A stretch of 64,000 nt of DNA, taken from positions 687,001 through 751,000 of the forward strand of contig NC_133400.1 of the NCBI RefSeq assembly GCF_047511655.1. Reading direction: 5' to 3'. This DNA is from Castor canadensis (Eukaryota; Chordata; Mammalia; Rodentia; Castoridae). The notes beneath the pieces are model-generated. The model was not told where the DNA came from and made no database searches. It saw nothing but the letters and a program-made list of their open reading frames with translations. This document shows, one piece after another, positions 11,061-25,135 of the stretch. Position 1 is the first letter of the stretch; the number at the start of each line of letters is the position of its first letter. A program made the translations under genes and the position numbers.

Positions 11061-11817
11061 TAGTTGATGCCTTGTGCTACTGCCTCTCCCTCCCCTCTCC
11101 AGCCCTTGGTGGCAGTGGCCTGTTCCATCTGCCTCCTCTGAGGATTTTTTGGGATAGTTATGCAGCTTGGGACGACAGGACTGTGTGTCCTTCCTGGCTA
11201 ACAGAGTCCAGGGGAAAGGCCATGCTCACCAGGGAAATGTGGATGATCAGGGCCCAGAGGCCATGGCCCTTTCTGCTGACCTTCTCCTCCCTATAGATGG
11301 ACTTGGGCCAACAGAGAAAAGAAAGGGTCAGCAGATGGAATGGAAGCCTCCCTTGGGTCCAGGTGGAGCTGGGCAAGACCGTGAGTCCAAGGAGACAGGC
11401 CAGTTAACACAGGCAGGAAACTGGTGTCAGCTGAGCAGCCCTCTTGACCTCATTAGGACCTGTGCTGACCTTGGGAAGTGCTTGGCCAGGCTGTACAGAG
11501 AGGCTGGGCCTTTAGCAAAGAGGCTGGCTCCTGAGCACTGCCAGCTCCCGGCCTCCTCTGTTCTGAGTGCACACCTGCCTGGGCTACCCTCCATTCCCCA
11601 TGCTGTTTGCTCTTCTTGTTGGTCATTAGGCTATATCTGGCGACCACCAGCAGACCACACTGCCTATGCAAACCTTGCCTATACCCTGTATCCCCTCTTC
11701 CTCTAGATCTGACATCCAGGCTGCTGGGCTGAAAACCCAGAATATTCTGGACTCCTACCCAAAACCATGACCTACTGACACTTGCCCCATGGCTACCTCT
11801 AGGCTGGCCTTGGCATA

Positions 11818-11935
11818 AAGTGAGATCCTATTTAAAAAAAATAACCAGTGCAAAGAGGGCTAGCAGAGTGGCTCAAGTAGTAGTGTGCCTATCTAGCAAG
11901 CGTGAGGCCAAGTTCAACTCCCAAGATGGCAGAGG
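11818..11935 (+). repeat. ID-like SINE arm, sense
   Basis: GAGATCCTATTTAAAAAAAA is followed by GTGGCTCAAGTAGTAG and CTAGCAAGCGTGAGGCCAAG, the second half of the composite SINE. Confidence 0.75.
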
Positions 11936-14069
11936 GCACCCAGTGACCCAGGTCCAGCCTTGGTTGGCTGTGGGGATCCATGTGGTAAGTAGCCACAAAT
12001 TAGGCTGGGGGGAAAAATTTTGTAGTAAGTATGCATTTAGAAATTTTAAGGGTACTCACTAAAAGATCAGAAATTTAAATTACAATTTTCATATAAGTAA
12101 AGAGAAAAACTGTAGAGAACATTATCAGTACAAAGAAAGAGAAAGCAATAAGATTGTAAGGCAGGAGTGCAAAACAAGGCAGTAGAAATGTCTAAACATT
12201 CCCGTGATGGTGGTGAATGGATAAACCTTACTCACTAAAGCACAGTTTATCACACTGGATGGAAAACTAAGTGGAGCCTTGCGGGATGTGGGGGAAATGA
12301 GAATGCAAAGATTGGCCATTTAATACCACCTGGACTTGGACTAAGGATATCGTAGAAGAAACAGGAGCAGGGACAGAGAGACGACAAACCGACCCACCTG
12401 AATCTACAACAACCCAAAATAACGTGGGCCTGAGAACAGTGATGGGACATACCCAGGAACACTGCTGGAGGAAGGTGGATGGCTCCCGTGATGAGGGCGT
12501 GGAGCAGTCGCACACTGCAGGATGGGGTGAAGTGAATCCAGGCAGGGCCACTGTCCAACACAGACACACGTGGCCACACAGGGAGAGAGAAGGAGCTTGT
12601 CTCCTGGAATTCTGTGGCTATGTTCTCTGGACAATGGCTGGGGCCACTGGCAATGTGGCAAATCCAAAATGTTGGGAGTAGAAAGCATACTCCCCAATAA
12701 CTCCTGATGAAGAAATTAAATCAAAGTGGGTATGGCCGAACTCCGGAGCACAGGTGGGTGCTCAGTTTGAGCCCCCAGAAAGAGTGCTGGGGAAGTTGAG
12801 GAGGGCGAGAGGAGAAAACGGAGCCAAAGGAATTGGACAAGATCAAAACCAGAAAAGAAGAGCACCATAGACTCTAGCCAGCCTGATGAGGGACAATGCG
12901 GGGCACAGAGGGACAGAAAGGGCCTAGAGCCATAGGCCCCCGAATCTGAAAACCTGCACAAATGCACACAGGTTATCCACACTGACTCAACAAGCAGAGA
13001 TTCAGAATAAGCTCTTAACCTATAGAAACCAAGTCTGGAACCAGCATCCTCAGTCCTTCTTCCTCCTGGCAAAGCCCTGAGCCATGAGCTTGTAGGGACC
13101 ACCCTGAAAAGCATTTCCATAAAACACAGGCCCAAGTCCTGCATCCAAACCCCAAGGGCAAGAAGTGTGTCTTGCCAATGAGTGTCTCAGAACTTGCGAT
13201 GTCTCAGAGACACATTTGCCACCTGACCAACAGCAGGGCTTGGGGTGGCTCCCAGGGCCAATGTGCTGCAGCCCCAAGTAGCATGTGAAGACTCTCACTG
13301 ATTGGATCCAGAAACCATGGAGCCTCTGGCCTGGCTTTCTTTGCCAAAGGAGTTTACTGCAAATAAACAAAAAACTTAGTAACTTTGGTTTTCAGAGTCT
13401 TTTGGGCTTTGGAATTGGAAATAACAGCCTATGAATGAATGCAGGTCCCCAATTAGACTCGACTGACTAATTCTGCCACTCGCCCCCTGCACCGCACCTG
13501 TAACCACCTTCTACCACATCCGAGGACCAGCAGGAATCAAATAGAGGGAAGTCTGTCAGTGGCCCACACTAACTGATTAAAGTCCAAGAGTATGATTGAT
13601 CTAACAGACAGGAAAAACTTCAATAAAATTCAGTGTTCCCTCATGGGGCAGTGACAAATTAGCTGGTGGGTGGGAGGTGCTGCTGTGGCCCTGGAGGGAG
13701 TGTGCAGGAAAGGCAGCATCCCACTCTCCCTCCTTCAGGTTTTTACTTCACTGAGGTTTCAGCAACGCAGTAAGAGGAGAAAGGACAGACAGAATTGTAA
13801 AAGAGGCAGAACTGCTGTGTGAGGTGACCCGTCCATGAAAGAATCCAGACTACATGGTGGAAATTCAACACATTCAAACCAAGGTCACCCAGTAACCAAT
13901 TAAAAAAGGAGACAAAAAAGATCTCATTCAGGATTCTACCCATTGTCATCACCAGGGTAAATCTCTGAAAAAGAAGATTACAGTGGGGAAAGCTGCGAAG
14001 TGTGAAGGTGTGAGAGGCCTGAAGTCATGCCAATGGACCAGGGCATGTGGCTTTGCAGACATCAAATTA

Positions 14070-14322
14070 ATCTATAGATTTGAACTCAGGGCTTCGTGTT
14101 AGAGGAAGCCATCTTTCCATCACTTTTCATTCTGGTTATTTTGGAAATAGGGTCTTGCTTTTTGCCCAGGCCAGCGTGGAACTTGATCTTCTTTTTTTTT
14201 TTTTGTATTGAGATGGGTCTTGCAAACTTTTTTGTCTGGGTTGTCCTAAAATCATGATCCTCCCCATCTCAGCCTCCCAAGTAGGCAGAATTATAGCTGT
14301 TGAGCCGCTGGTGCCCAGCAAA
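14070..14322 (-). repeat. Composite ID/B1 SINE, antisense
   Basis: ATTTGAACTCAGGGCTTCG opens the ID part. An antisense B1-like arm and the CTCAGCCTCCCAAGTAGG box follow. Confidence 0.8.
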
Positions 14323-14388
14323 GGAGGTTTTTTTTTTTAAAAAAGAATCTTAAGCTGCTCAAAAATTTCCATTTTTTTCAGATGGAAA

Positions 14389-14708
14389 TGCCAGGCATGG
14401 TGGCTCACGCCTATAATCCTAGCTATCTACTTGGGAGGTGGAGATTGGGAGGATTGTGGTTTGAGGTCAGCCCAGGCAAAAAGTAGATGAAACCACTTCT
14501 CAACCAACAGCTGTATGTGGTGGCACACACCTGTTAGCCCAGCTGTGTAGGAAGCATAAATAGGAAGGTTGCAGTCCAGGCATAAACACAGGACCCTATT
14601 TGAAAAATATTTAAAGAAAAAATGGCTGGAGGCATGGCTCAAGTGATAGCATGAGGTCCTAAGTTCAAATTCTAGTACCACCAACCAAAGCAAAACAAAA
14701 CAAAACCC
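14389..14708 (+). repeat. Composite B1/ID SINE, sense
   Basis: GCCAGGCATGGTGGCTCACG opens the B1-like arm; a second arm and the ID-like unit with GGCTCAAGTGATAGC follow, then an AAAAC-rich tail. With the antisense copy at 14070-14322 it forms a tail-to-head inverted pair 66 bp apart. Confidence 0.85.
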
Positions 14709-14947
14709 AAATGGAGGAGCAGAGAGCCAAGAACAGCAAACAGTACTTTGAGGAAGGAAACAGGAGCGGGTGCTTTATCCTACTGAATCCCAGCACAGGA
14801 GAAGCCTGGGGTGAGGGGATTTTGGACGCATCCTGGGGAGCTGCACAGAAGACAGGCGGCAACTTGGTGGGGAGAGGTGAGCACTCGTGACAGTGCTGGG
14901 AAGCTTAGTCACTGTATATGGGAAAAAATCAGGGCTCTACTTGGTAC

Positions 14948-14966
14948 TACACACACACACACACAC
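14948..14966. repeat. (CA)n microsatellite
   Basis: About nine uninterrupted CA units. Confidence 0.9.
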
Positions 14967-15737
14967 GCAAAGATTAGTGGTTTAAGGATGCCAACCAACA
15001 TATGTGAACATATATTTAAGAGACTGGAATAAGAAAGGGTTTTTTCTATAAGACATCACAAACCCAAGTCGTAAAAAACAGTAATGCATTATTTTAAATG
15101 CAGCACATCAATAGACAGTACAAATGGCACAAAAGGCAAGCCGGATAACCAACACATACTCAGAAAAACATCAACCGCCCAACAGAAAATGGTCAAAGCA
15201 CGTGAACTGGTGTTTTGCAGAAAAACCCAAATGGCTGATAAACATATTCACAATGTTCCACCTAACTTGCAAACAAGATAATAAAAAAGATTTCACTTCA
15301 CAGTCAGCACCATGCTGAATATTAAAAACCAGGTCATCAGAAGGCTCAGTGTTGTGAAGGTGTCTTACTTGGCTCAGCCTGGAAAGTATCAGGCAACCTC
15401 TAGTCAATAGAAGGTGCCTGAGCCTATGACCCAGAAATCCCACTTCCAGGACATCCTCTGGAGTTCTTCTGCACACACAGAGGGTGGCTTTATCTTTGGT
15501 GGGGGGCCACGGGCTCCCATGCAGTCAACTGGAGCCACGTCTGCCCAGGGAGTAAAATATCAATGCCTCTTATCAGCTGAAAAGTAAGTGCTGAGCAGTA
15601 AGAACCTGTGGTGCAGTTCACATCAGCTTTGAAAAACCCCAGTCAATATTGTCATTCATGCATCCAGAAGTAGCTGAGAGCCCTGAGTGCCTGTGGGGTA
15701 TGGAGGAGGCTGGGTGCCCCAACTCTGTCCAGTTTCA

Positions 15738-15857
15738 CTTTTTTTTTCTTAATTTGTTTGTTTTGCTATGTAGCCCAGGCTGGTCTTGAACTTGCAAACC
15801 TCCTGCCTCCACCTCCTGGGTGCTGTAAGTAAAGGCCTGTACCACCACACCTGACTT
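15738..15857 (-). repeat. B1 SINE, antisense
   Basis: A T-run is followed by GCTATGTAGCCCAGGCTGGT and CTTGAACTTGCAAACCTCC, a classic antisense B1. Confidence 0.85.
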
Positions 15858-18230
15858 GGGTTGGACATGAGGTGGGTCAGTCTTTCCTCTTCCGTCCTTA
15901 CACAGTGTTTAAAATAGCTTAAAGAGTGTTCTTACTACATATGAGCTGTTATCACTGTTCTGGAGGCAGGCGAGCTGGGTGTTGATACACGGGCTCCATT
16001 CAGACCAGATAATATTCTGTGGACTCCACCTGCCGATAAGGAACTATGGGGTTCCAGGCCTCCCTGAACTTTCCCTAGTCCTGCTCTAGTGCCACTGGCT
16101 GTGGGGGGATAGGGAGAGCTGGTAACAGGAAGTTGGCTTCTGAGACTAGAGCAGTGCTGTGTATAGACACCTGTGTGTCTGCATACACACTCTCATGTGT
16201 GAATGTGTATCCCGTCAGCTGGGTGGGGCGTCGTCCTTTTTCTAACTAAATGACTCTTCTCCATTAAAGCAGGCACTAGGGGATGCTGCGGAGGCACTGA
16301 TGGGGCTGCTTGGTGTTGCTGGTGTGCTGTAAAGATTGGGGACTTAATGGCCTGTGGCCACTACAAAGTAACTGAATGGTCCGTATGTCCAATCAGACTG
16401 TCAATGGGGACTGTTGGGTGGGAACCACCATGTGCTTCAGAGAGGGCACAGGGTGTGGGGCAAAGGCTATCAAAGAAAGGGACACGCCCCACTCCACCTG
16501 AGCTTGGCCTGGGTTGGACACTTGACCACTCCATGTGATACAGCACAGCTCACAGTAGGCTCCTGACAGAAGCTTGCACACAACTCCACAGTTGCCTACA
16601 ATAGGTGGATGGAGGGGCACCAGTCTTACCTACTCATGGTCACTTCTCTTACAGGCACAGGTGTCCACATGCAGCACATATGTGCACACCTGCTAATTGT
16701 GGGCTCACACACAGTGTTCCAGGTGGACAGGATGGGGTGGGAGGGGCCTGAGGGAGAGAGCCATGCTGGTCAGGCAGGGGATGCTTGTGGCTGGGGTTAA
16801 GGGGTCTAGTGGGCGGTCACACACTGAGGTCAGGGGTTCCCAGGCCCAGCTGAGGAGACTGCAGCACATGCCAGGAGGACAGAGAAGCTGGCCACATGGG
16901 AAGTCATCCCCTTCTATCAGCTGTGCCCTCAGAAGTGTCCCAAAGCTACCATCAGCACTGAGAGGGCAGTGAGGAAGCAGCTGGCCCAGGGCCCCCAGGC
17001 CTAGCTGGTGTAACTGGGGTTTCCATGCCCATCCTGTGCCCCCAATGCACTGGGCCTGTCCAGCACTGGCATGGCCAGGGCCTGACAACCTGCCCACTAG
17101 GGACTGAGGGTCAAGAAGGGGCCACCCTTGAGCCTGCAGACTAGCTGGGAGCTGGGCTAGAACCCTTTGGAATGTGATTTCTCACTGGATCCTCCTTGCA
17201 GGTGGTTCACATCTGCTCCAGAGGAGAGGCTGCTGACTTGCTCAAGGGCCAGACTGGCAGGTGAGGGTGTGTCCCCCTCAGGCTGGAGTCCCCCTGCTAC
17301 ACTTGCCCAGAGGAAATGTCCACACCTGGGGACCTGCAGGACCAGAAGAAGCCTGAAGGAGGTAAGTGTCGACAGAAGGACAGAAGTCAGGACTGGGCCC
17401 TGGCCCCAGCTCAGCATAAGGCCAGAGACATATGACCTCTGGACTGCCCACCCTGACTGGAGACTGCTCAGGAGACCAATTTAACCTTTCCATACTGCCT
17501 CCCAGATGCTGTCATCAGCCTGCCTCGGCCAGGCTGCTGATGTTCTTCCTCTGGCTGGGTGTTATCTGTGAGCAGGCAGGAAGGCCCTGAGATCTGTGGA
17601 GACAGGCCAGGCTCCACCCAAGGACCAAGGACCTGAGAGACCATCACTGCTCCAGCACAGGGGAAATGGGGCCTCACTGAGTGGCTTAAAACAGCCATGT
17701 CTGCTCAGCTATGCAGGCCAGATGTCCAGTGTGGGCCCTGCTGATATGACTAATGCCCAGGTGCAGGCAGGGCTGCTTCCTTCTAGAGGCCCTGGGAAAG
17801 TACCCATCTTTTCCAGCTTCTAAAGCTGTTCCTGCTTGCAGCCCCTCAGGCCTGCACTATCTCTGTCAGACGTACATTTCAGGCCATTTCCTCTTCCATC
17901 AGGGCGGTGCCTCCTCCATCATGCCAGCACCAGCTGGGTGAATCCGGCCCACCTTCTCCCACTCTACCTTCCTCATCCACTTGCAGGGGCTCTGCGGTCA
18001 TCTGGGGTGCCTGGTGAGCCCAGGACAATCTCCGTGCTTTACGGTAAGCTGAGTTTTTAATCCACCTATACCTTGGGTCCCCTTTGCCAGGTGTGGCCAT
18101 ATAGTCACTAAGCCTAGGGAAGACCACATGACCATCTTTGGAGGCTGCTATTCTGAGGACCACAGTGAGAGCCAGGCTACAGGGTTCCTATTGAGGGTGG
18201 CTCACCTGCCTGGCTCTTGGTTTCCGTAGC

Positions 18231-18361
18231 TCCTGATTAAGCACACACTGTCATTCCAGCACTAGGGGAGGCTGAAGGAAGAGGATCAGTAGTTCAGAGC
18301 CGCTATAGGTTATATAGTGAGAGCCTGTCTCAAAACAAAACCAACCAACCAACCAACCAAT
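18231..18361 (+). repeat. B1-like SINE with (AACC)n tail
   Basis: ATTCCAGCACTAGGGGAGGC and TATATAGTGAGAGCCTGTCTC are sense B1 words. The tail at 18340-18360 has turned into AACC repeats. Confidence 0.8.
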
Positions 18362-20705
18362 GCACATAGGGCTAGCAACCAGGAGACCCCAGAGCCCCAG
18401 CAGTGGTCAGGGTCACCCCTTCTGAGACCCCTGGGCAGGGCTCGGCTCCCAACCACTCTCCAGCATGACATCTTCCAGCGTCATCTCCCAGCCCAGCCTT
18501 AGCATGTGTCCTATCCACAGTGCTCCTTGGCCTCACCTGGACGTGTCATGGGCCTTGCCTGCCAGCGGGGCATATCCCCTCCTGGGTCACCCAACCTGAT
18601 CTGACCCTAACGAGCTGGAATGCCCTTCTACCACAGTGTGCCAAGGGAGAGAGCCTACCCTGACTCAGTTTTCCGTCTCTCAGTGGCAGCCCAGTCTAGT
18701 CCGGTTAGTTATTCATGCATCTGACCTTGCCTAAGGCCTAAAGCCAGAGGCTCTGGACCCAAGTAGAACAGTCTCTATCCAGCCCTTGCTCTCCGATGCT
18801 CAGTGATCCAGAGCCACTCACCAGCACCTCAGGAAGTGTAGCAAGCCCGCAGGGCGGGGTGTGCAGCAGGTCCTTGTGTGCAGGGTGTGGGGGAATTTTG
18901 AGGGTAGGACACTCTGTCTTCTCTCTGATCTCTCAGAGAGAGATCTTAGGTACAGCATGGAGTCCAGGGATGCTAGGTATGGGAAGGTAGCACCCATGAG
19001 GCAAGGAGGTGGATGGTGGCTCCCACAGGCTGCACTGGGGATCCCTGAGGCAGAAGACACTGTGGTGGTTACAGCCTTGGGGATCCCACCAGGGTCCCTG
19101 CAGTCCATAGCAATGGATCTGACCTCTCCAAGTGCCCTGGTTTCTGGCTGGAACCAGAGAATCTAGAGCTGTCAGTGGCCTGTCTCCTCTCCCCACACCT
19201 GATGGCTGTGGGTTACCTGCTAAGGGCTGGGGGGTGAGGTGCAGGACTCACATGGTTATGGCTGCATGCAGCCCTGGGAAGCAAGGAGAGCAGGTGGGGC
19301 AGACACCATGTGGGGACTTTCTGGAAGCCACATGGCAGTCAGTGACTTAGCAAATGAATCTGTGTCTCCAGAGACCAGACACTGAGATGGAAAGCAATGT
19401 GCTACCTCCAGGACTGATGTGCTGGGAGGGTGAGCAATGAGCTGGGCCCCTCCTGGCCCAGCCTCAGCACTGAGGATGGTGGGGCAAATCACAGGTGATT
19501 GTGAACACAGCATTCAACTGCACCTGCTCAGACGGAGGGCTACCAAGATGAAAAGCTGCAAAGTTATTCTGTGAAGGACACAGTATGTTAGCAGAAAGGA
19601 CACCACTGTTATTTGGTAGTATTGAACATACTATGGCATAAAGCAAACAGTTATGTAATCAAAAACTTCAGGATTCAAGAAGAGATGCAATTGTAACATC
19701 CATGGATTTAAGAAATAATCTTGCAACATTAAATTCATTTTTTTCCTAGCAGAATTATTTCCTTAGCTACTAAAAGGGTCCAGACTAGCCTGAGTGGTGC
19801 TCCCTTTGGAAAGGAGCTGGCTCCTGGAGAAGCAGCAGATGCCCAGGGTCCAGGCTATGGGGATAGTACAGGACCACAGGAGCTTGTGACTACATTCCCA
19901 GTGGGAGCTCGGGGGAGTGGGGAGTGGCTTGGGGTTGTCCCCTACCTCACGATGTCCACTTGGAAGGCAGGACCAGGTGCTGCTCTGGAGTCTCAGCCTG
20001 GTGGGCAAGGTGCCCTGTGAGTGGTCAGGTTCTTGTCTAACTGTCCCTGTTACTGCCTGTGTAGAATGCTCCAGATAAGTCAAGGTCAGATGTTAGCAGG
20101 GATGGGGAACCCATGCATCTGAGCTGGTGTGACCAAGTGTGGTGGGGGCAGGCTAGACATCTCCTGTGGGCCAGGGAAGGCAGAGAGGCAGGGGAAGTTG
20201 TGAGATGTGGACACGAAATGGGTGTAGCAGAGCAGATGACAGAGAAGAGGGGACATAGCACAAAGAAATTCCAGAGGGACCCTGAGCTGGGAGTGGGGCA
20301 GGGTCAAGGAAGCACAACTGCAGGCCATCTTGGGACAGCCTTGGGTGGCCTCGGGGACTTTGACTGCTTATGGTGTGTGCAGAAGACACAAGGTCATAGT
20401 CAAATGATGGCAGGACCTGCTTTGTCTGGATGGCCACGACAGGCTGTCCAACAGCTACATGTGGAAATGCCCAGAGAAAGCCATGACCACCCTTTTAGAA
20501 GCCCAGCTGGGGCAGTGGGCCCAGGGCCTGCCTGTGCTGGGTGTCTTGTAGACAGCGTGTGAACTCTGGGGTCAGCTCTACGCAGGAGCTTACCCAGGGC
20601 ATGCACATGGCATCTTATGCAGGCTGGGAGACATGGCAGCTCTGGAAGGTGCAGGCATGTATGCAGACAGGTGACCTGCAGGTGATAGCCACACAGCACA
20701 GGACA

Positions 20706-21196
20706 GGTGCCTATCTTCTCTCATCTTTATTTCATTTCTTTCCCCCCTGGGACCCTATGGGACCTACCCCAGAGACTGCCAGCAGCCCTGGGCACGGGAG
20801 TGGGCCATACACTGGACACAGCCATATATCCTTATTGTGCTCATGAGGTTGGCAAATGCTAGTGGCCAAAAAGACCACTGAGGACGTGAGAGCAGCTGGG
20901 GCCACTGACCTGTGACCCCGGGGCTGGGGCAGGGAGGCCTTCCACAGTGATTTCATCTGAACAGTTCATGACGCTGGTTAACCTGATTTGGGGTTCCATT
21001 TAAAGGCTGCCGGGCCTGCCATGAGGCCCACAAGCAGATGCTCTGCTGCTCTGAGCCTTGGACTGGTTGAACCTCTGGTCACAAGCGGTAGAGCTGTTTG
21101 AGCAGGTCCTTCTTGTTGACCTTGCCCATCTGGTTCCGTGGGATCTCCTCCACCAGCAGAAGCTCGGAGGGCACAGCGTAGGGGGCCAGGACACCT
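20706..21196 (-). CDS. ACSF3: ACSF3 last coding exon and 3'UTR
   Basis: Coding is 21196-21079: it completes Arg537, encodes residues 538-575 and ends in TGA at 21081-21079. It includes the A10 motif PRNQMGK, whose Lys562 is the catalytic lysine for adenylation; Arg557 corresponds to human Arg558. The protein ends LLKQLYRL. The acceptor is TATCCTGCAG. The 3'UTR is about 370 nt to a predicted cleavage site near 20706, based on the AATAAA at 20731-20726 and a GT-rich tail beyond it. The coding end is firm; the transcript end is inferred. Confidence 0.93.
20726..20731 (-). terminator. ACSF3: Poly(A) signal AATAAA of ACSF3
   Basis: On the minus strand AATAAA lies 348 nt past the ACSF3 stop codon. 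It is followed within about 25-45 nt by TGTCCTGTGCTGTGTGG, a typical GU-rich downstream element. It is the canonical signal I judged the likely end of ACSF3. Confidence 0.75.
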
Positions 21197-24100
21197 CTGC
21201 AGGATAAGCACAGTCTGAGACAACATACAATTTCTGGGGCATGAAAAACTCAGGACCCCCGGGACCACAGCCCAGCTGGGTGCCTGGGCCATCCTAGGTT
21301 GGAAGTCATGTTATGTGTCCAAGGACCTTGGGAGTAAGCTGTCTGCAGGAAGTGGCTGATGTCTGGCTATCATTCATACCTTGTGACTAGACAGAGATGG
21401 GTTGGGTGGACACTAGCCTTTCTCCTGACACAGGGAGGAAACTGGTCTTTCTACCAGGTGTGAGGTTGCCTGGGGTTTCCACAAAGGCCCCCTCTCAGAC
21501 CAGGGTGCCTTTTTCCTGGTCTACTGAGAATTCTTGTGATAAGTGATGTTGAAATGTGAAATGTTTTTCTGTATCTATAGAGATGACTGCGTGGCTTTTA
21601 TTCTGTAAACATGGTAAATCATACTGATTGATTTGTAATCCTGGTGTAAATACCACTTGATTATGATGCATGATGTATGGGCTTTTCTATGAATTAATAG
21701 GACTTAATTTACCAACAGGACATAATTTTGTGTCTGCCTGTAAGGGACAATGGTTTGGCTCTGGTATGAGGGTATGGCTGATTCCATGAGGCGGGAAGCA
21801 CCCTTCCCACTGTTTTATTAGGGATGTGATTGTGTTTGGTTGGGCCTTTTCCTTAATACTTGATACAATTTGTCACTGGAGCCTTCTAGGGGATCTGGCA
21901 TTTGCTTTATGGTGAAGTTTTTAACTGAGAGTTCTACTTAATAGACAAAACTCTTTAGGCTCTCTAGCTTTTGGGTCAGCACTGCTGGCTTTTTTTTTTG
22001 GGGGGGGGTGGACTGGAAGTTGAACTCAGATCTTTGTGCTTAGAAAGTGGCACTCTAATACTTGAGCCATACCTCCAGTTCATTTGTTCTGGTTATTTTG
22101 TTTTCTTTCCCTTCCTCTCCCTTTCCTTCCTTCCTCCCTCCTTTCCCTCTCTTCCTTTCTTTTTTTGGGGGTGGTACTGGGGTTTGAACTCAGGGCCTGA
22201 CACATGCTAAGCGAGGGCTCTACCACTTGAGCCATTCCACCACCCCTGTTCTGATCTCTCCAACTACTTGCCCAGGCTGACTTCCAACCGCTATTTTCCT
22301 TATCTCAGCTTCCCAAATTGCTAGAATTATAGACGTGAGCCACTGGCACCCAGCCCACACTGCTATCTTTAATGGGGAAGTGCTTGAGGCTGCAAAGGTC
22401 TGCAGGGACCCTGCAGGCTGCTGTGATGCTGTGCCTTCATGCCTGGCATTCACGCTTATCTTCTCTCTCCTCTTTCCTTGACTCCCTTTTCATCTGAAAA
22501 TTCAGGGCCTTCATCTTGGGGAGAATTTAACTGTTTTGTGATAGGTTCTCTCCCCAGATGTATTCTCTTTTTGGAACTCTCTTTCATCAGCTGCAACTTT
22601 TGGATTAATCCTCTCACCGATCTTCTCCCTCCTTTCCTTCCATCCTGTCCCTGCTTTAGTGGCAAGCAGAGGGCAGAGCAGCATGGCCTGGGATGGCACA
22701 GCCAGCAAGGCTAAGGTCCTGGGGGAGAGGACATGGGTCACAGTAGAGGCGAGGGGGGCCTGGGTGCCACACAGAAGGGATGACAAATCACTGGAGCCTT
22801 GAGATTGCAGCAGTGGGCCAGCCCTCCCTTGTAGGTGTCCTGGGTACGAGGCACCAGGACCCACAGGTCCGGTGAACCTGCACTAAGGGGCAGGTGGGTC
22901 TGAGTGTTATGAGCGGGGACACTGCTCCAGGTCCCCTCAACCCGAGGGGATGGCCAGTGGCTGCTCACTGTGGAGACACAATCTGAAGGGCCAACAGTTC
23001 TAGCTCTAGTGGGGCTAGCTGCACTGGGGCTGTGGCTGCATCCTGGCCATCTTGCTCCTCATGGCTGCGAATGACTACCAGCGAGCCCCACACCCTCTGC
23101 CTGCAGCTCCTATCTCTGGTCTTCTCACCACCACGGACCCAGATGTCCCACACAGGCCCTGCTGGAGGCTGGCAGGAGCCTGATCTACACATGAGAGAGG
23201 CCCATGGGTAACATGCACAGCATGAGAGCCACAAGTTTGGTGACCATGGATGTAGCGTGGTCTTAAGAGCCTGAGGCCAATGTGTGACCTCCATCCCTGA
23301 CTCTTCTGCAGCTCTCAGCACAGGATGCCTGTTTTCTTTTTTCTTTTTAACAAAGCAATTGTTTAATGAAAGCAGCAACTGGCCAAGCAGACTCTCTCAG
23401 CTTTGCTGAACTACAGAGCTCCAACTGTGATTTTGCAAATCCAGGGGAATCTTTAATCGCCCAGCTGTGCTGCCCCTGATGAAGCAAGGAATCCTACTGT
23501 TTGTGAAACCATGTTGGACGAGCCAAAAATATCTCTACGCTAAGGAAAGGAGGCGAGTGGAGTGGGAGCAGGCGGGTATGTGGAGATGGAATGGAGACAA
23601 CACAGATTTAAGAGAACCTGGGGTATTAATATTGGCTGTCAGGGAAGCTAAAAATGGCTCTGCTCTGAAGGTTGGACTTGTGGTAACTGCAGGGACTGGG
23701 GAGGGCCTGTGATCCTGGGGAGACATCGGAAACCACCAGGGGCTGAGAAAGTCCCTGTGGAGGCTTTGAGGAAGGTGAAGGCAAACATGAAGGACACAGG
23801 GTGAGGAAGGATGGGGAAGTAGCTGCTGCTGCTGGATGGAAAGAAAGTCACCTGACTTGGACCTGAGAAGGAGCTATGGCCATGGGCCACAGCCCCTGGG
23901 GGGAAGAAAGGGGAGAAGGGACGCAGTGAGCACCATGTGGCCTATGGGAGAATGAGGCACCTTAGGGACCCGCCCTCAGGGGGGAAGCAGAAGGGGCTGC
24001 TGGGGCATCATGGGCTGTGCACTTTTACTGGAGGCTGCAGACCTGGCAGAGGAAGGACAGTTGCTCAGCCCAACACCTGCAGCAAGCTCTGTATTAGCTC

Positions 24101-24418
24101 GGCACTTTACTGGTGGTGTCTAGCCTAACCGTGTTTTGGAATTTATTCTGAATCTGAGACCAAATTTGTTTGCTCATGGCCCAGGAACACAAGCTTCTGC
24201 CACTAGAACATTGCCTCCCAATCAAGTCTGCAGGCCAGAGGTCCTTCCTGTTTCCTGGTGTACTCACAGGGGCAGAGGACAGTGCTGTCCAAAGCCACAC
24301 TGCTGACCTTTGCAGGTTCCTATTCTCCACCTCTGACAGGGATAATGCTAAGACCCAGAATGGTCCACCTCCATCCCTCAGACCCCAGGATGGTCCACCC
24401 CTATTCCCTCAGACCTAC
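21197..24418 (-). other. ACSF3: ACSF3 intron between coding exons 8 and 9
   Basis: A 3.2-kb GT-AG intron, phase 2. It contains an antisense SINE cluster at 21990-22356; the rest is unique sequence with no second gene that I can support. Confidence 0.9.
21990..22356 (-). repeat. Two antisense ID/B1 SINE pieces separated by a TTCC tract
   Basis: An ID-type piece (about 21990-22090, GTTGAACTCAGATCTTTGTG) is followed by a CCTT/TTCC pyrimidine tract to about 22165. A second antisense composite then starts with GGGGTTTGAACTCAGGGCC and runs to 22356. Confidence 0.8.
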
Positions 24419-24530
24419 CTGGCCCACTCCTTGAGATCCCTGTGGGACAGTGAGTGTCCTTCTTGAAGGGCCACCACAGCTGTGACCCGCTGGCCCCATG
24501 TCATATCTGGAACTCCAATCACAGCCACAT
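24419..24530 (-). CDS. ACSF3: ACSF3 coding exon 8
   Basis: This 112-nt exon completes Asp500, encodes residues 501-536 and gives two bases of Arg537. It reads [20 protein letters not shown] then [16 protein letters not shown], the C-terminal alpha/beta subdomain. The acceptor is CCGTCCTCAG and the donor is GTAGGT. The intron to the previous exon is only 445 bp, the shortest in the gene. Confidence 0.95.

Positions 24531-25135
<605 letters not shown>

Larger units (their letters stand above)
3451..20705. other. Intergenic region between ACSF3 and CDH15
   Basis: About 17 kb with no supported gene. It holds an L2 fragment (4605-4745), a 71-bp L1 insertion (6170-6240), a compound microsatellite (6331-6403), several B1/ID SINEs, a probable solo LTR (about 9315-10130), a candidate conserved element (10965-11060) and otherwise unique sequence. 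Long non-coding transcripts exist between these genes in human, but nothing in this sequence lets me place one. The stretches 3451-4600, 11940-14060 and 15860-18230 show nothing I can name. Confidence 0.6.
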
